Source: Oceanobacillus iheyensis HTE831
Lineage (GTDB): Bacteria; Bacillota; Bacilli; Bacillales; Amphibacillaceae
Assembly (NCBI RefSeq): GCF_000011245.1
Contig: NC_004193.1
Span: 1,342,501-1,406,500, forward strand
Reading direction: 5' to 3'
DNA length: 64,000 nt
Position 1 is the stretch's first letter. Each line of letters begins with the position of its first letter. Made by a program: the position numbers and the translations under genes. Shown piece after piece: positions 34,704 through 42,560 of the stretch. Under the pieces are notes generated by a model. That model worked only from the letters and a program-made list of their open reading frames with translations. It was not told the origin of the DNA and made no database searches.

Positions 34704-35420
34704 GCAACAAATGCAAAGAATTACTTTAATGATCTTCATAAAACCATTTTAGTAACATTTGAGCACTTATTTACAGATTTAGATGATTCCCTAAAAAAGC
34801 ATTTGGAAATGTTTCAATCACGAGTAGATACAAGTGAATCTGCTATTATTGTGAGTAACTACGTAAAAGATATAAAACTAAATATCAAGGAAGATTTTTC
34901 GGAGAATTTTATAAAGTATGTGTTAGATAATTAAGGTGGAGTTACTGAAACACTTAAAGGAAATGTAATTGCTGGAGTTATTAAACAAAACATGGATGAT
35001 TACGTAAATGTTGCATTAAGCCGAGCCGATATAGTTAAAGCTATGAATACCAACAATCCTTCTTATAAGTCTAAAATAAGGGTATTAACGCTGAAAGAGC
35101 TATAAGCGGATCTATAGGCAGCATTGACAATTGGTATTGGAACATATATTGATTATAAATACACCGATAAGACTATTGGAGAAGCATTGAAAAAGAATGC
35201 TGCATCTGGTGGATTCGGTCTTGTAGCTAGTGCGGGTACAGCCGTTATATTGGGTAAAGCGCTTGTTTCTAATTCAATAGGATGGTCAGTTGCTGGTGGG
35301 ATAGTTGTAGGTACAGGCGTATCTTGGACTTTTAATCGGGCCTACGATAATAATTTCCTAGGTATTCAAGATGGTTTAGATTGGAAAGGACAATTTATAA
35401 AATTGGGAGTGAAACTATAA
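34704..35420 (+). pseudogene. Toxin cassette C: LXG remnant fused to a toxin tip
   Basis: It starts at the same point as cassette B (GCAACAAATG, codon 49 of the intact toxin) and matches that gene almost perfectly for about 150 bp. It then jumps, by internal deletion, to the segment FSENFIKYVLDN and stops at 34932. The tip is open from about 35124 to 35420: IGIGTYIDYKYTDKTIGEALKKN, SNSIGWSVAGGIVVG and AYDNNFLGIQDGLDW. It is clearly of the same toxin family as the intact tip but different in sequence. At least two stops or shifts separate the LXG part from the tip. It abuts the DUF443 gene at 35421. Confidence 0.8.
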
Positions 35421-36083
35421 ATGTATTGTAAGGCACAAGCGGTATATAAAAATCCAAGGTATAAAATTTTGGTGATTAATGAACAAAGGTACATCTTGGA
35501 TATGGGAGGAAAATCCTTTTGGAAAATTTTATTTCCATTTATGTACTGGATATTTCCCAATAACACTTATAAAGTAAATAATCTTGAAATAATAGAAAAA
35601 ATTAAAACACCAGATATAGATCAAAAAGATGTAGGTGGAGGAATGAGTATCTTAGGAGGAGTTGTTGCGATATTGTTAGCGAACCTTTTAAGACCCTTGG
35701 CAAATGTCTTTAATATCCCAAGCACACCTATTGTTAATGCAATCATTGTTCTAATGGTTTTATTGCTCGTTTTAATATTGGTTTTTAATATTAGTAAAAG
35801 GTGTAAAAAAAGAATAAACCACGAGTTGGATATTGAACAATATGAAGAGGAGCAAGTATGGATCCGTCCAAATTCAATAAAACAATTATTATTTATTTTA
35901 TTTGCCTATCTGTTTTTTCTGGGATTTACTACTTTGGCTCTTTCAGGATTTATTTACTCGGGTGATGTAATGACACTTGTCATGGGCACACCCATATTAT
36001 TAGTTTTATTGGCTATTAGTATTATAACTATTAATGGCGATACTATAGTAAGATTTAAAGGAAAAGAAAAAGATTTAAATTAG
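35421..36083 (+). CDS. DUF443 (TsaI-type) membrane immunity protein, copy 6
   Basis: This intact 220-residue copy is divergent in sequence: YCKAQAVYKNPRYKILVINEQRYILDMGG, FWKILFPFMYWIFPNNTYK, GGVVAILLANLLRPLANVF, ending TIVRFKGKEKDLN. It has five membrane-associated segments. It starts at the base following the stop of cassette C, with GGGAGTG 11 bases upstream inside the cassette. The tight join marks it as the former partner of that tip. Confidence 0.82.
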   Translation: MYCKAQAVYKNPRYKILVINEQRYILDMGGKSFWKILFPFMYWIFPNNTYKVNNLEIIEKIKTPDIDQKDVGGGMSILGGVVAILLANLLRPLANVFNIPSTPIVNAIIVLMVLLLVLILVFNISKRCKKRINHELDIEQYEEEQVWIRPNSIKQLLFILFAYLFFLGFTTLALSGFIYSGDVMTLVMGTPILLVLLAISIITINGDTIVRFKGKEKDLN

Positions 36084-36127
36084 TATTTGTAGATCAATTT
36101 TTAACAAATTTTGAGAGGAAGATTATT

Positions 36128-36293
36128 ATGTTACCAATAGGATCCATCGTATATCTAAAAGAAGGCACGAGTAAGTTAATGATTCTAAATCGCGCACCAA
36201 TTCTTCCGACAGAGAACCCAAGAACAGAAGGGTGTCATCTATGATTATTCTGGGTGTATTTACCCTCAAGGTTTAGATCCGAATAATGCTTGA
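36128..36293 (+). pseudogene. DUF4176 copy 5, frameshifted and truncated
   Basis: It starts as MLPIGSIVYLKEGTSKLMILNRAPILPTEN, then one extra base near 36220 shifts the frame; the DNA continues to match through GCIYPQGLDPNN in another frame. The last third is missing, replaced after AATAATGC by the leader of the next DUF443 gene. Confidence 0.8.
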
Positions 36294-36347
36294 TAGCTCC
36301 GTTAAGTATTTTTTAGTATATGAAAAATTTAGGAGTGAAGATAATAC

Positions 36348-36991
36348 ATGAAGTGTAATGTACAAGGTGTTTTTAAAAATTTAAGGTATAGAATTGTTGA
36401 AATAGATGAAGAAAAATACATTCTAGATATGGGAAATTCAATTTGGAAGATTATCTTTCCTTTCTTACATTGGGTATTACCTAAGCCCGTATATAAAATA
36501 GATAATCAAGTAATTGTAGAAAAATTAAAAGTACCAGATGGGAGTCAACCAAAGACAATAAGTACAGGAACGGGTGCCTTGGGTGGACTCATTGGAGTTG
36601 TTCTAGCTAGTTTAATACGTCCCTTGGCAAATATGTTTCATATACCAAGTACACCATTGATTAATTTTATTATTACCATCGTGGTTGTAATAATAGCTTT
36701 ATCAGTATTTGTATATATAAATACTAGAAGTAAAAGAAAATTAACTGCAATAGTTGATTATAATCATTACCCAAGAAAAAAATTATGGATAAGGCTTCCA
36801 TCATTAAAGTTTTTCTTTAATATAAGTTTTTCTTATTTGTTTTTTATGGCATTTACAGTTGTTCCTTTCATGGGGTTCATTGAAACAGGAAATATAATCG
36901 TTTTTATTGGTTCAATATTTTGTTTGTAACCTTTATGATTAACTATTTTACTATTCTTGTAGGTAATACAACAGTAAGATTCAAAGTTTAG
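36348..36991 (+). pseudogene. DUF443 immunity gene copy 7, shifted in a T-run near the 3' end
   Basis: It reads well from ATG 36348 (RBS AGGAGTG) for 193 codons, closely matching copy 1 (GALGGLIGVVLASLIRP). At 36918-36923, copy 1 has ATATTTTTTTTG and this copy has only ATATTTTG, so the frame ends at TAA 36927-36929 within the last membrane segment. The lost coding (VTFMINYFTILVGNTTVRFKV) can still be read to 36991. The truncated protein would keep four of five membrane segments, so partial function is possible. A T-run difference could be slippage. Confidence 0.75.
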
Positions 36992-37097
36992 TATACGCAC
37001 AATACTTATGGCTATTTCATCTACATATATGCCAAAAATTGTAGGCTGTTGATAGAAGGAATTCTATGGAATTAATATATAAAGAGAGGAAATTTTT

Positions 37098-37719
37098 ATG
37101 TTATAAATTGGATCATGGAACAGTTGAAGGTAGTGCTAGTTTGTTAGGACACAAAGGTACATCAAAAATAGGTGCTATAATTCAATGAATTAATTCAATT
37201 AAAGGGCCAGCTGGATCAAATTCATTTATTTTAGTAGATAAAGATGCATCAAATGCTGCAAAACCGTTTTTTTTAAGCTGATGGAGCTGTACGTAAAGAA
37301 GTGCTATAAGTAAAGGTTTTATAGGTGTAGGTTTTGGTATTGGGATGTACAATGATTGATTTGTAAAAGATAAAACTTTGGAGAATCTCTTGTTCGTAAT
37401 GGATTAGCAACTGGAATGGTTGTTGGAACAATTGTTGGCTCTACAGCAGTTTTAACTGCAGCGGTTATTGGCTCTAATTCTGTGGGATGGGCAGCAGTAG
37501 GTGTTGCTACAGCTAGTACTGTTGTGGGTGTTGGTATAACTTTGGGCTTTAACTATTTATACGACAATAATTTATTTGGTATTCAAGATGGATTAAATTG
37601 GGCTGGTCAACAGATTGATCAAGGTTTGAAAATAGTATATGAAACAACTTCTAATTTTTTTGAAGATGTCGGTGAGGCTTTTTTCAACTGGGCATGATGT
37701 TATCAATCCATTTAGTTAA
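37098..37719 (+). pseudogene. DUF4176 stub joined to decayed toxin cassette D
   Basis: The DUF4176 leader (AAAGAGAGGAAATTTTT) is followed by ATG TTA TAA and a few matching bases, then the sequence switches to toxin material. Several stops and frame changes lie between 37115 and 37400. The last ~94 codons are open (37416-37697), with VGTIVGSTAVLTAAVIGSNSV, WAAVGVATASTVVG, YDNNLFGIQDGLNWAGQ. The family ending NPFS is readable out of frame at 37708-37719. It is the most decayed of the toxin tips. Confidence 0.75.
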
Positions 37720-37759
37720 TTAGATAGAGTAATAAGAGTATCAGGAGGATTCTAAGTTT

Positions 37760-38419
37760 ATGGATTGCAAAGTGAACGGTGTATATAAAAATTTAAGATA
37801 CCGAATTCTAGTTATAAACAGTCATACCTATATATTGGATTTGGGTAAATCTTTTTGGAAGATAATATTTCCATTTTTAATTTGGATATTACCTAATCCT
37901 TTATATAAAATTGAGAATAAGGAAATTGTGGAGAAATTAAAAACGCCTGAAGTGCATCAAACAAATACAGGGGGACAAGGTTTAATTGGAGGAGGAATCG
38001 CTGTTTTAATCGCTAATTTATTAAGACCATTAACGGACTACTTTAATATTCAAAGTTCTACTATGGTTAACTCAGTTATAGTTATTGTTGCGATTCTGTT
38101 ACTATTATCATTACGTCTATATATAAACCATTTAAATAAAAAAAATCTTTATCGCGTTATAGAAGCTGAAAAGTTAACACCTGATAAAGTATTGATAAGT
38201 CCTAAGCCAATAAAGCATTTCTTCTTAATATTGGGTATGTATTTATTTTTCCTAGCTTTCACTATATTGCTGTTTATAGCTTTTATTCAAATTCCGAATA
38301 TATTAATATTGTTAATTACAATGTCATTATGGTTTTTAGTATTGTTTACAAATAGTATAACTATTGCAGTAGGAAACACAAGAGTTAAATTTATAAGCAA
38401 AACAGAACAACGTATGTAG
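37760..38419 (+). CDS. DUF443 (TsaI-type) membrane immunity protein, copy 8
   Basis: This intact 219-residue copy has DCKVNGVYKNLRYRILVINSHTYILDLG, FWKIIFPFLIWILPNPLYK, GGGIAVLIANLLRPLTDYF and the ending GNTRVKFISKTEQRM. It has five membrane-associated segments. RBS AGGAGG is 11 bases before ATG 37760. It lies 40 bp after cassette D, its likely former toxin. It is the last immunity gene of the array and differs from all other copies. Confidence 0.82.
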   Translation: MDCKVNGVYKNLRYRILVINSHTYILDLGKSFWKIIFPFLIWILPNPLYKIENKEIVEKLKTPEVHQTNTGGQGLIGGGIAVLIANLLRPLTDYFNIQSSTMVNSVIVIVAILLLLSLRLYINHLNKKNLYRVIEAEKLTPDKVLISPKPIKHFFLILGMYLFFLAFTILLFIAFIQIPNILILLITMSLWFLVLFTNSITIAVGNTRVKFISKTEQRM

Positions 38420-38469
38420 CTTATTTTACTTAGTAAATGAACAATAAAGATAAGAAAGGGGAGTTTAAA

Positions 38470-38781
38470 ATGTTCCCAATAGGATCAATAGTTTATCTAA
38501 AAGAAGGTACAAGCAAGTTAATGATTTTAAACAGAGCACCAATTCTACCTGCAGAGAACCAAGAACAGAAGGGTGTAATGTATGATTATTCTGGATGTAT
38601 TTATCCTCAAGGATTAGATCCAAATAATGTACTGTACTTTAATGAGGAAAATATAGATAAAGTAGTATCTAAAGGTTATAAAGATGAAGAAGAAGAACGT
38701 TTCCAAGAGATTTATGATAGTTGGATGAAAGAAAATGGGAATAGATTTGAAAAAGGAACTGTATCAGGCCCTTTGAAATAA
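38470..38781 (+). CDS. DUF4176 T7SS-associated protein, copy 7
   Basis: This intact 103-residue copy begins MFPIGSIVYLKEGTS and ends KGTVSGPLK. I place the start at ATG 38470 after AAAGGGGAG; an upstream ATG 33 bases earlier lacks a ribosome site. The downstream 170 bp match those after copy 1, including the hairpin and the NPNFVEYVVNNLPRV toxin stub. Confidence 0.8.
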   Translation: MFPIGSIVYLKEGTSKLMILNRAPILPAENQEQKGVMYDYSGCIYPQGLDPNNVLYFNEENIDKVVSKGYKDEEEERFQEIYDSWMKENGNRFEKGTVSGPLK

Positions 38782-38803
38782 GAAAATAAGCTATCTGCAC
38801 ATC

Positions 38804-38833
38804 AAGAAGCATACAAGTATGCTTCTTTTGTTT
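38804..38833 (+). terminator. Recurring hairpin after DUF4176 copy 7
   Basis: AGAAGCATA and TATGCTTCT around CAAG, then TTTTGTTT; same element as at 28609. Confidence 0.6.
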
Positions 38834-38849
38834 AGGTGAGGTGATTTGC

Positions 38850-38955
38850 AACTGACAATCCTAATTTTGTAGAATATGTTGTAAATAACCTACCAAGAGT
38901 GCCCCGGAAAGCAACAAGCAACCCCTGGTGTATTAGTGATTCTTGCTGATAAAAA
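38850..38955 (+). pseudogene. Toxin cassette E stub
   Basis: About 100 bp match the start of cassette A (NPNFVEYVVNNLPRV, then a broken SNPWC/NPGVLVILADK region). After that the sequence leaves the family. It marks the right edge of the toxin/immunity array. Confidence 0.65.
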
Positions 38956-39084
38956 TTAGGTGTTAGGTCTTTCATTTAATATCTCATTTACTCGGATTAT
39001 GATTAACACTGTGGACTACGATTGAAGTAATCCATAACAATATTTTTTAAAAATAAGCTACTTAATGTATTTTTGAAAATTAAT

Positions 39085-39145
39085 ACTCCCCTTTAAATAG
39101 AAACAAGTTTTCTTTGTTTCTCTACTTTAAAGGGGAGTTAAATTA
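39085..39145. terminator. Strong terminator closing the toxin/immunity array
   Basis: ACTCCCCTTTAAA (39085-39097) pairs with TTTAAAGGGGAGT (39126-39138), with an inner GAAACAAG/CTTTGTTTC stem. Flanking T- and A-rich bases allow stops in both directions, between the array (+) and the lipoprotein gene (-). The remaining gap 38956-39230 shows no gene. Confidence 0.8.
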
Positions 39146-39230
39146 AATTACTTCATATTTAGTGCCAGTGAGTCTTCATATAAAAGAATAATTGTAACAT
39201 GTAATGAGCAGAGGCTATTTATAATAGAAG

Positions 39231-39824
39231 TTAATCATCTAGCTCTACCGTTAATTGTTCTCCTGTTTTGGCATCGATAACTACAGTTACGTCCTTCTGA
39301 TTGTCATTTTCAAATTCTATCTCATAGGTTGCTACCCCATCATCAATTTCTAATTTCCAGCTGGTAGGGGTTAGGTCTTGTACTTCCTGGACTTCGGAAG
39401 CTGTAGATAATGCATCTTCGTGACTTACATAATCGTCAAAAACGAGTTCCTGATAGTTATCATCATTTTCTCTATTTTCTTCTTCTTGGTTGATTATGTT
39501 CTTCTCTAAATCGATTTCAGCTTTATACTCTTTTGCGTCATCAAATCCTTCTATTTCATAGGTGTATTCAAAATTATGCTCATCTAATTCAATGGAAGAA
39601 ATGGCTGCCCCTGTAAAAGTATCCGTGAAAATCTGCATAGCCTCTTCAGACGTTAGTTGCACGTCTTCAACAGATTGGGTAGATGTTGAATCTTCTGATT
39701 GATTATTAATATTTTCCGTTGATACGTCAGAATTTGTATCATTGTCATTATTGTTGTTCGTACCACATGCTATTAAACCAATTGCCATAACAACGATTAC
39801 AAATGATAATTTATATTGTCTCAT
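39231..39824 (-). CDS. PepSY-domain lipoprotein
   Basis: This 197-residue exported lipoprotein has a signal peptide ending in the lipobox IACG (lipidated Cys at about residue 20), then an Asn/Asp/Ser-rich linker (20-57). Two PepSY domains follow (about 60-115 and 130-196: LTSEEAMQIF, then HEDALSTA, ending VVIDAKTGEQLTVELDD). PepSY domains often act as inhibitors or sensors of extracellular proteases; the role here is unknown. I chose ATG 39824, preceded by AAGGAGTG; an in-frame ATG 36 bases upstream lacks a ribosome site and would precede the signal oddly. Confidence 0.85.
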   Translation of the reverse strand: MRQYKLSFVIVVMAIGLIACGTNNNNDNDTNSDVSTENINNQSEDSTSTQSVEDVQLTSEEAMQIFTDTFTGAAISSIELDEHNFEYTYEIEGFDDAKEYKAEIDLEKNIINQEEENRENDDNYQELVFDDYVSHEDALSTASEVQEVQDLTPTSWKLEIDDGVATYEIEFENDNQKDVTVVIDAKTGEQLTVELDD

Positions 39825-40093
39825 CCTATAACACTCCTTTATTTGAGTATAGTATATCATTGATATTAGTTTGTAGTATTATTTGGAAATTATTCATGCT
39901 AACAACGAATGAAAAGGGTGATTGTGATCTGATAGCAATTACGCAGAATACTGTTATATTTGTTAAATTTGATGAAGATTTAAACATCATAGTATAATAA
40001 TTGGTAGCTCTTTACTAACAATCTCAGTAACTTCGTTAAAATGCGAAGGAAAGTTTAGTTAGTGATGTATCAAGGATAAATGGAGGTTGAAAA

Positions 40094-40369
40094 ATGAGTG
40101 AACATAAAAAGGTAGAACTGCAAAAAGGTTTCTATATCTATGGGGTTGTATTATTTCTTTATTGGGGATTAATGTTCTTCTTAGAAAAAGATTACTTTTC
40201 AAGTAAATACATGATAGAGGGCATGTCCTTTATTGGTGCAGCAGTAATTATTTATTTTCTATTAGTCTATTTATTTAATAAAAGTGATGTTGGGAAAAAA
40301 GTCGTTATGTGGAGCTTAAGTGCACTATTCCTCGTCGCTGTTATAGGCTTTTTTGTTACAATTAGCTAA
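40094..40369 (+). CDS. Small membrane protein, three helices, unknown
   Basis: This 91-residue protein has membrane segments at about residues 14-28, 42-61 and 69-89. No family is recognised. TGGAGG lies 9 bases before the ATG. It is a single gene ending before a shared terminator at 40432. The gap before it (39825-40093) holds only a short unsupported frame. Confidence 0.6.
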   Translation: MSEHKKVELQKGFYIYGVVLFLYWGLMFFLEKDYFSSKYMIEGMSFIGAAVIIYFLLVYLFNKSDVGKKVVMWSLSALFLVAVIGFFVTIS

Positions 40370-40431
40370 TTTGTACAACGGATGTTGAAGACTTCATGAC
40401 TTCAATGTGAATGAGTTAATAATTACGTCTT

Positions 40432-40463
40432 AAAAAGGAAGTCAATTAAATGACTTCCTTTTG
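40432..40463. terminator. Bidirectional terminator
   Basis: AAAAGGAAGTCA (40433-40444) and TGACTTCCTTTT (40451-40462) form a 12-bp stem with a 6-base loop and T-runs in both directions. It serves the convergent genes at 40094 (+) and 40442 (-); the stop codon of the latter is inside it. Confidence 0.85.
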
Positions 40464-40648
40464 TTCATTGTTTTATTAATGAATAAACTGGCGATTGCGC
40501 AGAATAATGTGACAACACATAGTGTAGTAAATATCCAACCGGAACTTGTATCTTGTTTACCAAAATATTGATAAGCATTTAAACCATTTGCTATAGAAGA
40601 TAGAAAAAGGGCAATAATAATTAATGGATGAATGCGTTTATGTTTCAT
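40442..40648 (-). CDS. Small two-helix membrane protein, unknown
   Basis: This 68-residue protein has two membrane segments (about residues 8-26 and 37-58) and basic ends (MKHKRIH, KTMNKRKSFN). RBS AAAGGAGTTG precedes the ATG. It lies 18 bp downstream of the amidohydrolase gene, so the two may be co-transcribed. No family is recognised. Confidence 0.6.
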   Translation of the reverse strand: MKHKRIHPLIIIALFLSSIANGLNAYQYFGKQDTSSGWIFTTLCVVTLFCAIASLFINKTMNKRKSFN

Positions 40649-40666
40649 TCGTAATTACAACTCCTT

Positions 40667-42262
40667 TTATCGGCTGTATTTGATTTCTCCTCCAATAATC
40701 GTCATTTCTATAGAGGTTTGGAATAGATCATCCGGATGATTCATTTGAAATGGATTATTGGAATATACGGTCATATCTGCTAGCTTTCCAGGTTCGATTG
40801 TTCCTTTTTTATGTTCTTCATTCGTCGTGTAAGCCGCTTGCTCTGTAAATAAACGAAAGGCTTCGTACATGGAAAGTTTTTGTTCTTTGTACCAACCTTC
40901 ATGGTCTTCTCCGGGAGCTCTTCTTGTTACTGCGGCATGTATACCAAGTAATGGGTTCATCGGTTCCACTGGAGCATCGGATCCACCACCACATATTACT
41001 CCGTTATCTAGTAAAGTCTTCCACGCATATGCCATTGGCATCCGTTCTTCACCTAGTCGATCTTTTACCCAAGGGTAATCACTTGCTAGAAATCTAGGCT
41101 GTATATCTGCGATTCGGTGATTACTTGCTAACCGTTTTACCAGGTTATCATTTACCACTTGAACGTGTATCAGTCGGTCGCGAAATTCAGAAGGAGGAAA
41201 TTGATCTAATATATCTAATACATTTATGAGCGCTTGATCGCCAATGGTATGTACGGCAACCGGCATGCCACGTTCACGTGCTCTTCTAACGATGTCGTAG
41301 AGCGTTTCTTGTGAGAACATGGCCTCGCCATATTGGCTAGGACTGTCGTGATACGGTTCACGTAAAAGAGCAGTTCGCCGTCCAAAAGCACCATCTGCGA
41401 AGATTTTAATTGCTCCAATTTGTAACGTATCATTCCCATACCCTGTGTACATATTCATCGCTTCTAGGTCTTCTAGAAATTCATGGTTTATTAATAGATT
41501 TGTTCGTAAACCGAGTTGTTCTTTATTTAATAGTTCATCGAATAATTGATAGGTTTGTTTAAGCCCGCCTAGGTACAAGGGATCGTTAGAGTGAACACTT
41601 GTTATACCATGCTGTATCGTAGCTTTTATTGTTTTTCGTAATGCGTTTTTCCAGGTTTCGTACGATTTTTCTGGAATGTGTTCTTGGAATAAAATAGAAG
41701 CTGACTCTAATATTAATCCCGTTGGTTTGAGGGAAGTAGAATCAACAACGATTTTACCACCTTCAGGAACAGATATGTCCTTAGAATAATTAATTGTTTC
41801 TAAAGATTTGGAATTAACGACTGCTGCGTGTTCACATATTCTAGTAATATACAATGGATTAAGTGGAGCAACTTGATCTAGTTCATCTAAGGTAGGAATA
41901 CCTCCATCAGTAAATAGATTCTCATCCCATCCACTTCCAAGAAGCCATTCTCCAGGCTTTAATGTATGGGAATGCCGACGAATATACTCAAGCATATCTT
42001 GTTTGGAAGTTACCCCTGTTACATCTAAATCTACGAATTTGCTTGCTACCATAGAGAGATGTAGGTGACTATCTGTTAACCCAGGAGTTACTGTCAATCC
42101 TTGTAAATCTATGATCTCCGAACTTTTAGCTTTCCAGTTTAATAACATGTCTTTTGTTGTACCGATGTCTATAAAACAATTATTTTCGACTGCTACTGCT
42201 TCGACAATGGGATAACTTGATTGAAATGTATGTATTACACCATTAATATACAGTTTTATCAT
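40667..42262 (-). CDS. Amidohydrolase, YtcJ-like (family 3)
   Basis: This 531-residue metal-dependent hydrolase of the amidohydrolase superfamily shows GLTDSHLHLS (first metal His pair), the LGSGWDENLF segment typical of YtcJ/NfdA-type enzymes, IFADGAFGRRTALL, VAVHTIGDQA (metal His), HVQVVND, GGGSDAPVEPMNP and the C-terminal GTIEPGKLADMTVYSNNPF. Substrates of this group are mostly unknown amides or formamides. I start at ATG 42262 (MIKLYING), 7 bases after AAGGAG; the longer reading adds an unlikely hydrophobic leader. It is a paralogue of the protein at 55166, and shares its ~30% pattern of motifs. Confidence 0.88.
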   Translation of the reverse strand: MIKLYINGVIHTFQSSYPIVEAVAVENNCFIDIGTTKDMLLNWKAKSSEIIDLQGLTVTPGLTDSHLHLSMVASKFVDLDVTGVTSKQDMLEYIRRHSHTLKPGEWLLGSGWDENLFTDGGIPTLDELDQVAPLNPLYITRICEHAAVVNSKSLETINYSKDISVPEGGKIVVDSTSLKPTGLILESASILFQEHIPEKSYETWKNALRKTIKATIQHGITSVHSNDPLYLGGLKQTYQLFDELLNKEQLGLRTNLLINHEFLEDLEAMNMYTGYGNDTLQIGAIKIFADGAFGRRTALLREPYHDSPSQYGEAMFSQETLYDIVRRARERGMPVAVHTIGDQALINVLDILDQFPPSEFRDRLIHVQVVNDNLVKRLASNHRIADIQPRFLASDYPWVKDRLGEERMPMAYAWKTLLDNGVICGGGSDAPVEPMNPLLGIHAAVTRRAPGEDHEGWYKEQKLSMYEAFRLFTEQAAYTTNEEHKKGTIEPGKLADMTVYSNNPFQMNHPDDLFQTSIEMTIIGGEIKYSR

Positions 42263-42560
42263 GGCCATGCTCCTTACTTGTGAAAGTAAAATTATAGTTA
42301 TACACAAAAAAACAACGATAGCCATCTATCCTTGTTCCTATAAGCTCTGCATTTCCTACATGCAAGTGAGGAAAGTAACTTTATACTACCAAATTCAAAA
42401 TAAAATAACAACTAAGATAACTTTGATTAATCAGATGAAATATTTCTGCCAATTTATTCCTGTAATATTATAGGTTGTTTACAATTTTTATTCATATATT
42501 TACATGAATATACATGTCTATTATTCTTATTTATGGAATGAATTGAAGGAGTCGTTGGAT

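Noticed and set aside
37098..37415. Functional toxin gene in cassette D
   Set aside because: At least four stops or frame changes lie before the open tip, with no LXG domain or ribosome site.
28609..38833. CRISPR array suggested by repeated hairpins
   Set aside because: The repeats are spaced by whole genes (1-4 kb), not by short unique spacers; they are cassette-end hairpins.
39896..39997. 33-residue frame (MLTTNEKGDCDLIAITQ) before the membrane protein at 40094
   Set aside because: Too short, no convincing ribosome site at correct distance and no recognised family; perhaps a gene remnant.
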